NCBI GenBank assembly: GCA_041946825.1
Contig: JBHGBD010000001.1
Span: 1-64,000, forward strand
Reading direction: 5' to 3'
Length of the DNA stretch: 64,000 nucleotides
Source of the DNA: CAZTHM01 sp041946825
GTDB taxonomy: Bacteria > Acidobacteriota > Terriglobia > UBA7540
The translations under genes were made by a program, and so were the position numbers. The notes beneath the pieces were generated by a model. It was given only the letters and a program-made list of their open reading frames with translations. It did no database searches and was not told the origin of the DNA. Within the stretch, counting starts at the first letter, position 1, and each line of letters begins with the position of its first letter. This document shows positions 59,050 to 64,000 of the stretch, one piece after another.

Positions 59050-60393
59050 ATGAGTCCGACGGAAACAAATACGCTCGAGACTTCGACGAAGACCGGCTAT
59101 GGCGCAGGCGAGGCGCCGACGTTCGATGTGTATTCGAAGTGCGTCCGCTGCGGGCTGTGCTTGAACAGTTGCCCGACCTACCGCGAGCTGGGTGTGGAGA
59201 TGGATTCGCCGCGCGGGCGGATCTACCAAATCGTTCAGGTCGAGCGCGGGCGGCTGCCGCTGGGCGAGAGTTTCGTCAAGCACATCGACCTCTGCCTCGA
59301 CTGCCGCGCCTGCGAGACGGCCTGCCCTTCGGGCGTCGAGTACGGGCGGCTAGTCGAGGTGGCGCGTGGACAAATCGAGCAGCACTACAAGCGGCCGCTT
59401 GTCGTCGCGCTCCTGCGCAAACTCTTCTTCCGCGACATTCTCCCGCACCCGCGGCGGCTTGAATTCGTGGCGAAGTTGCTGCGGTTCTATCAACACTCCG
59501 GGTTGGAGCGGGCCGTCCTGAGTTCGGGAATTTTGAATCTCATTCCAGGTCGGATGGCGCGTGTGGCTCGCCTCTCGCCGCCCATTGACAACCAATTCTT
59601 CACCGAAAAGCTGGGCACGGTCGTTCCGGCGATCGGGACGCGGCGCTATCGGGTGGCATTCTTCGCGGGATGCATCGCCAACCTGACGTTTTCCAGGCTG
59701 AACGAGGCGACGGTGAGGGTGCTGGCGCTCAATGGCTGCGATGTCGTGATCCCTGCCGGGCAGGGCTGCTGCGGCGCGTTACACGTCCATGCGGGGATGC
59801 GCGATCTGGCCCGCGAGCTTGCCAAACGGAATATCCAGACGTTCAATGCGGATGAATACGACGCCGTCATTACCAACGCCGCGGGTTGCGGGTCTGTGCT
59901 CAAAGAATATCCGCTACTGTTTGAAGAGGAGGGAAGGGAATTCTATGAGCCGGCGCTCCGGTTCGCTTCCCGGCTGAAAGATGCAACTGAGTTTTTGGCG
60001 GGGATTGACTTCAACCGGCAATTTGGAATAATGAGGCTGCGGGCGACTTATCAGGATCCTTGCCATCTGGGCCACGCGCAGCGCATTCGCAGCGCGCCGC
60101 GGCGGTTGCTCGCTGCTGTCCCGGGCTTGGAGTTCATCGAACTGAAAGAATCAGAAATCTGTTGCGGCAGCGCCGGGATCTACAACATTGCGCATAACGA
60201 GATGGCGGAGCGTCTGCTCGCCAACAAGATGCAACGTGTCGACGAGACACGCGCAGAGGTCGTCCTGACGGCAAATCCGGGCTGCCTTCTGCAATTGCGC
60301 GCGGGCGTGGCGGGAAGCGCCACGCCGCGGCGCCGCGTGCTGCATGTGATCGAATTCCTGGAAGAAGCCTACGCGGCAGCAAACGCCCGTTGA
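59050..60393 (+). CDS. glcF: Glycolate oxidase iron-sulfur subunit GlcF
   Basis: 447-aa electron-transfer subunit. Two [4Fe-4S] sites in YSKCVRCGLCLNSCPTYRELGVEMDSPRGRIY and CLDCRACETACPSGVEYGRLVE, then two CCG domains (GCCGALHVHAGM region and EICCGSAGIYNIAHNEMAERLL). Complete. It ends 13 nt before the acetyl-CoA synthetase gene, so they are likely one transcript. Confidence 0.96.
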   Translation: MSPTETNTLETSTKTGYGAGEAPTFDVYSKCVRCGLCLNSCPTYRELGVEMDSPRGRIYQIVQVERGRLPLGESFVKHIDLCLDCRACETACPSGVEYGRLVEVARGQIEQHYKRPLVVALLRKLFFRDILPHPRRLEFVAKLLRFYQHSGLERAVLSSGILNLIPGRMARVARLSPPIDNQFFTEKLGTVVPAIGTRRYRVAFFAGCIANLTFSRLNEATVRVLALNGCDVVIPAGQGCCGALHVHAGMRDLARELAKRNIQTFNADEYDAVITNAAGCGSVLKEYPLLFEEEGREFYEPALRFASRLKDATEFLAGIDFNRQFGIMRLRATYQDPCHLGHAQRIRSAPRRLLAAVPGLEFIELKESEICCGSAGIYNIAHNEMAERLLANKMQRVDETRAEVVLTANPGCLLQLRAGVAGSATPRRRVLHVIEFLEEAYAAANAR

Positions 60394-60406
60394 AAGGAAA
60401 CCGAAG

Positions 60407-62152
60407 ATGCCTAATCAGGGAAGTCCCGAACCGCAAAACGTCCTGAAGCCCGTCGACCCTCCCGAGCGCCATCACCTGATTGATTACGACGCGGCGTACG
60501 GGTCGTTCCGCTGGGAGGATGTGCACAAGGAATTTGACTGGTCGCGCACCGGAAAAGTCAACATGGCGCACGAAGCCATCGACCGCCACCTTACGCGCGG
60601 CCGCCGCAACAAGTTGGCGCTGATCTACACCGACCGCGAGCACACATCGCGCTTCACGTTCGAGGACCTCTCGGTTCAGAGCAACCGTTTCGCCAACGCC
60701 CTGAGAAAGCTGGGTGTGAAGAAAGGCGATCGCGTGTTTGTTTTTATGCCGCGCAAGCCTGAGTTGTATATATCCATCCTTGGTATTCTTAAGATTGGCG
60801 CTATCCCGAGCCCGCTCTTTGAGGCCTTCATGGAAGACGCCGTGCGCGACCGGATGTCGAATGCTGAGGCCGTGGCGCTGGTAACGCTCCCTTCGATGCT
60901 CGACCGCGTTCCACAGTGGGAGTTGCCGTCGCTGAAGCACGTGATCCTGGTCGGCGCGGGATCGAACGGCTTGGCGGAAGGCCACCACAGCTACGAAGCG
61001 CTGGTCGAAGGGGCGGAGGACAGAACCGAAATCGAGTGGCTGACGCTCGACGATCCGTTGATCATCCATTACACCTCGGGCTCGACCGGAAAGCCCAAGG
61101 GTGTGCTGCACGTCCAACGTGCCATGCTTGGGCACATGATGACCGGCCGCTGGGTGCTTGATATGCAGGAAGATGATATCTACTGGTGTACGGCCGACCC
61201 GGGCTGGGTGACGGGAACGTCTTACGGTATCTTTTCGCCTTGGCTGAATGGAATGACGAATTTGATACGCGGAGGGCGATTCAACGCCGCGGAGTGGTAC
61301 GAAACCATCGAGCGCTTTCGAGTGAATCTCTGGTACAGCGCTCCAACCGCATTCCGGATGTTGATGGCCGCCGGCGAGGATGTGGCCAAGCGCCACGATC
61401 TCTCCAGTCTGCGTCACGTGCTGAGCGTCGGCGAACCGCTGAATCCCGAGGTCGTCTGGTGGGGCTGGAAAACTTACAACCGTCGCATTCACGACAACTG
61501 GTGGATGACGGAAACCGGGCACATTCTCATTTCCAATTACCCTTCAATGACGATCCGGCCGGGCTCGATGGGCCGACCGGTCCCCGGCGTGACGGCGAGC
61601 ATTGTGGACGATAACGGGAACGAGCTTCCTGCTAACACGCTCGGCAACCTGGTCGTCAAACCCGGCTGGCCTGGCATGATGCAGACCATTTGGAAACAGC
61701 CGGAGCGATATCAGGCTTATTTCCGCATTCCCGGCTGGTACGTCACGGGCGACAGCGCGTTTCGCGACTCCGACGGGTACTTCTGGTTCCAGGGCCGAGT
61801 TGATGACCTGATCATCACGGCGGGCGAGAACGTCGGCCCGTTCGAGGTCGAAAGCTGCCTGGTTGAGCATCCCGCCGTCGCGGAAGCGGGAGTCATCGGG
61901 AAGCCCGACCCGGTGCGAGGGCAGATCATCAAGGCCTTCGTTGCGTTGCGCGAGGGGCACACGCCGAGCGACGAGCTGAAAGAGGAGATTCAGAAGTTTG
62001 TGAAGCAAAAACTGGCGGCCCATGCCGCGCCGCGCGAAATCGAGTTTCGCGACAAACTCCCCAAAACTCGCAGTGGAAAGATTATGCGCCGCGTCCTGAA
62101 GGCGTGGGAACTGAAATTGCCGACCGGCGATCTCTCGACGCTCGAAGACTGA
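60407..62152 (+). CDS. acsA: Acetyl-CoA synthetase (AcsA-like)
   Basis: 581 aa AMP-forming acyl-CoA ligase. YTSGSTGKPKGVLHVQ (P-loop), CTADPGWVTGTSYGIFSPWLNGMT, NWWMTETGHILISNYPSM, GWYVTGDSAFRDSDGYFWFQGRVDDLII and the end motif PKTRSGKIMRRVLKAW with the Lys that is acetylated to silence related enzymes. Tryptophan-rich residues near the acyl pocket favour acetate. It differs from the longer 650-aa Acs and is like AcsA of Bacillus. Following glcDEF it may handle C2 units. Confidence 0.93.
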   Translation: MPNQGSPEPQNVLKPVDPPERHHLIDYDAAYGSFRWEDVHKEFDWSRTGKVNMAHEAIDRHLTRGRRNKLALIYTDREHTSRFTFEDLSVQSNRFANALRKLGVKKGDRVFVFMPRKPELYISILGILKIGAIPSPLFEAFMEDAVRDRMSNAEAVALVTLPSMLDRVPQWELPSLKHVILVGAGSNGLAEGHHSYEALVEGAEDRTEIEWLTLDDPLIIHYTSGSTGKPKGVLHVQRAMLGHMMTGRWVLDMQEDDIYWCTADPGWVTGTSYGIFSPWLNGMTNLIRGGRFNAAEWYETIERFRVNLWYSAPTAFRMLMAAGEDVAKRHDLSSLRHVLSVGEPLNPEVVWWGWKTYNRRIHDNWWMTETGHILISNYPSMTIRPGSMGRPVPGVTASIVDDNGNELPANTLGNLVVKPGWPGMMQTIWKQPERYQAYFRIPGWYVTGDSAFRDSDGYFWFQGRVDDLIITAGENVGPFEVESCLVEHPAVAEAGVIGKPDPVRGQIIKAFVALREGHTPSDELKEEIQKFVKQKLAAHAAPREIEFRDKLPKTRSGKIMRRVLKAWELKLPTGDLSTLED

Positions 62153-62767
62153 GTAGACAGACTCTGCTACTCCTCTTTCCGCAAAGAGCGAAGCTCAATT
62201 CCCTACTGCTGACATTTCTTATAGAGATAGCTGCGTTCGAGGCCGGAAGTCGCTCTCGCAGGGGTGGAGGGCAAAAGGGAATACGTACACCCGACGGAAG
62301 AGGTCCTGCCAAAATTTTCGCTGCAGAGCAAGTTCGTCCAGATTGTGATGCGTGGCCACAATCACCCGCACGTCCACCCCAATGGTTTGGTCGCCGCCCA
62401 CCAGTGTTGTTATGATAAGAAAGAGGTTGAGAATCCCGCCGGGGAGGGAATTAGTGTCTGACCGTGACGATCCTGCCTACCCGCACACTATCCAGGCAAT
62501 TTATGAATTATGCCCTGCGCGATTACGACTTGCCATGTTCAGCAGCGCCAAAATGACCCCAGACGCGCTATCAGTAATGTGCTAACCTCCGAGTCGGAGA
62601 AGCCCTCCAGATCTGCAGCGCGCACGGATGCGGATTCTGAAGAGGTGAGACTGCAGAGTTGAATTAATGCCTCGCTTTGCGGACCAGTTCGGCCGCTTGA
62701 GATCGTGCTCTGCCGCGGGTTGGGTGCGGAAATCGCGAAGGCTTATAGTGTACAGGAGTAGGTCATC
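62153..62767. other. Spacer between acsA and the alpha-galactosidase gene
   Basis: Besides the activator remnant at 62219-62440 no gene is seen. Near the right edge TTGGGT and TATAGT (62720-62725 and 62744-62749, spacing 18) could be a weak promoter for the galactosidase gene, and CAGGAG (62753-62758) serves as its SD. Confidence 0.5.
62219..62440 (-). pseudogene. Remnant of a sigma54-dependent (NtrC-type) activator
   Basis: The minus strand encodes VGGDQTIGVDVRVIVATHHNLDELALQRKFWQDLFRRVYVFPF. This lines up with the NtrC-family AAA+ segment normally read as GGTxxIKVDVRVIAATNRDLxxLVxxGxFREDLYYRLNVFPI. Right after FPF the PPLRER motif continues in another frame (PPPLRERLPASNAAIS), so there is a frameshift. 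No other domains remain. A decayed fragment with several key residues lost, not a functional gene. Confidence 0.7.
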
Positions 62768-64000
62768 ATGCTGAAGAGACTATGGATGCTGGTTGTTGTC
62801 GGGCTTGCCGCGTGGACAGCGAGTTCGCCCGGCCTCGCTGCGGCGCGAAGGGCCCAAGCGGATGGCAAGAATATCCGCATCGAGTTCAACGGATCGCTGC
62901 ACAGCCGCGTTATCGCCAAATTCGCGGGCAGAGAAATCACGATCGGCGACTTCACGCCCTCAGAATCCATCACGGTCGCGGGAAGGGAAATCAGCGATTT
63001 CACTTTGCAGGGAATGAAGCGTGACAGCGTCCGGGATGCCCTGGGCGCCGGGCGGCGCGTTACCCTGACCGGGACCGCGTCTTCGCTGAAGAAGGTCGTT
63101 GCCGTGACGATTTACGACGAGTTTCCGCGGATGGCCGTTTTCGAAGCGCATTACACCAACACCGGTGACTCCAATCTTTCTGTGGACGGCTGGACCAGTC
63201 AGCGCTATTCCATTTCAGCGGGGCCGGACGGCGGCGAGCCTGCGTTCTGGTCGTACCAGAGCGGTTCTTACGAGAAGCGCCCGGACTGGGTGCTGCCTTT
63301 GAAGGTGGGCTTCGAACAGGAAAACTACCTGGGCATGAACGACACCGATTACGGAGGGGGGACGCCGGTCGTGGATGTCTGGCGCAGAGACATAGGTCTC
63401 GCCGTGGGTCACCTGGAAATGGCTCCCAAGCTCGTCTCTCTTCCCGTCGCTATGCCGGACCACGAACACGCCACGGTGGCCGTGCAATTCAAATTACCTC
63501 GAGAACTGAAACCAGGAGAAACACTGAAGACGTTCCGGACCTTCGTCAGCGTTCATCAGGGTGACTACTTCCGGAGCCTAAGGGATTATCGCCAGGCGAT
63601 GGTCAAACAGGGCGTGACGTTCAAGCCGGCGCCGGAGGACGCTTTCGGGCCCATCTGGTGCGCCTGGGGTTACGGCAAGAACTTCACCGCTGCGCAGGTT
63701 TACAACGCCTTGCCCATCGTGAAGAAGCTGGGCATGCGATGGGTCACCCTGGACGACGGATGGCAGACCGCCGAGGGGGATTGGTTCGTGAACGCGGAGA
63801 AGTTTCCTGGCGGGGACCGCGACATCAAGGCTCTGGTGGACAGAATTCACGCCGATGGCTTCAAAGCTCAGCTCTGGTGGGCGCCGTTGGCTGTTCATCC
63901 GGACACGCAACTGATTAAGGAACATCCGGAGTATCTGCTGCTCAACGCCGACGGATCGAAGCAGAAGATTTCCTATTGGAACGACTGGTATCTCTGTCCC
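62768..64000 (+). CDS. Secreted alpha-galactosidase-like hydrolase (partial, runs off the window)
   Basis: 411 codons are open from the ATG to the window end with no stop. Signal peptide MLKRLWMLVVVGLAAWTASS. A beta-sandwich N-domain is followed by the start of a TIM barrel: GPIWCAWGYGKNFTAAQVYNALPIVKKLGMRWVTLDDGWQTAEGDWFVNAEKFPGGDRDIKALVDRIHADGFKAQLWWAP. The DDGW motif and order are typical of the GH36/GH27 melibiase clan; the nucleophile and acid/base residues are further on, outside the window. CAGGAG lies 9 nt before the ATG. Exact substrate unknown. Confidence 0.85.
   Translation, partial: MLKRLWMLVVVGLAAWTASSPGLAAARRAQADGKNIRIEFNGSLHSRVIAKFAGREITIGDFTPSESITVAGREISDFTLQGMKRDSVRDALGAGRRVTLTGTASSLKKVVAVTIYDEFPRMAVFEAHYTNTGDSNLSVDGWTSQRYSISAGPDGGEPAFWSYQSGSYEKRPDWVLPLKVGFEQENYLGMNDTDYGGGTPVVDVWRRDIGLAVGHLEMAPKLVSLPVAMPDHEHATVAVQFKLPRELKPGETLKTFRTFVSVHQGDYFRSLRDYRQAMVKQGVTFKPAPEDAFGPIWCAWGYGKNFTAAQVYNALPIVKKLGMRWVTLDDGWQTAEGDWFVNAEKFPGGDRDIKALVDRIHADGFKAQLWWAPLAVHPDTQLIKEHPEYLLLNADGSKQKISYWNDWYLCP

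Noticed and set aside
60134..61522. 462-codon frame antisense to acsA
   Set aside because: Opposite a full-length acyl-CoA synthetase with all motifs.
62082..62312. 76-codon minus-strand frame over the end of acsA
   Set aside because: Only its middle (PPPLRER) is meaningful, as the shifted part of the activator remnant; not a gene of its own.

Overview
This is a GC-rich, gene-dense chromosomal window. The gene families and operon layouts suggest an acidobacterium-like organism. That is an inference from gene content only: a complete S10-spc-alpha ribosomal cluster with zinc-binding S14, S4 and L36, glcDEF, tandem tldD/pmbA, DUF1844, and secreted glycoside hydrolases. I saw no rRNA or tRNA gene, no CRISPR array and no intact insertion sequence. 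Many genes start with GTG or TTG after a good Shine-Dalgarno (SD) sequence. Several promoters can be read as TTGAC-like -35 boxes spaced 17-18 nt from TA-rich -10 boxes.

Region 1 (1-16.5 kb): the tail of tuf, then rpsJ-rplCDWB-rpsS-rplV-rpsC-rplP-rpmC-rpsQ-rplNXE-rpsN-rpsH-rplFR-rpsE-rpmD-rplO-secY-adk-map-infA-rpmJ-rpsM-rpsK-rpsD-rpoA-rplQ, all on the plus strand. A strong intrinsic terminator closes the run. L30, S19 and L17 carry unusual low-complexity C-terminal tails.

Region 2 (16.5-37 kb): mixed housekeeping and secreted functions. An MFS transporter, a VanZ-like protein and guaB are followed by a secreted GH2 exo-glucosaminidase-like enzyme, the TldD/PmbA protease pair, a phosphoesterase and aroC. 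Next come def-fmt-rsmB (formyl-Met handling and rRNA methylation), a secreted amidohydrolase, DoxX, a Tat-exported lactonase overlapping a tetraheme cytochrome, a DJ-1/PfpI protein and a ThuA-like protein.

Region 3 (37-46 kb): the most interesting locus. A sigma70-type promoter, an M-box (Mg2+) riboswitch and an intrinsic terminator precede a two-gene unit. The first gene is a soluble PRC-MgtE_N-CBS protein with no membrane pore. The second is an NRAMP-fold transporter whose metal-site motifs depart from the Mn/Fe type. This looks like a magnesium uptake system in which the sensor half of MgtE is paired with an NRAMP pore. Then comes uppS-cdsA-dxr-rseP-ispG (undecaprenyl, phospholipid and MEP isoprenoid synthesis plus a site-2 protease).

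Region 4 (46-56 kb): a secreted hypothetical, ribF, a PhnP-like hydrolase coupled to DUF1844, an AT-rich repeat-bearing spacer, and mazG with a possible CTG start. A tightly overlapped GNAT / acylamino-acid racemase-like enolase / EamA set, an isopropylmalate-type dehydrogenase and a rhomboid protease follow. Next to the rhomboid gene, an exact 18-bp inverted repeat about 0.8 kb apart encloses a small secreted protein gene and a strongly folded leader candidate.

Region 5 (56-64 kb): glcDEF glycolate oxidase with its own promoter and an acetyl-CoA synthetase just downstream. Then comes a spacer with the frameshifted remains of a sigma54 activator, and the start of a secreted alpha-galactosidase-like enzyme that runs off the window.
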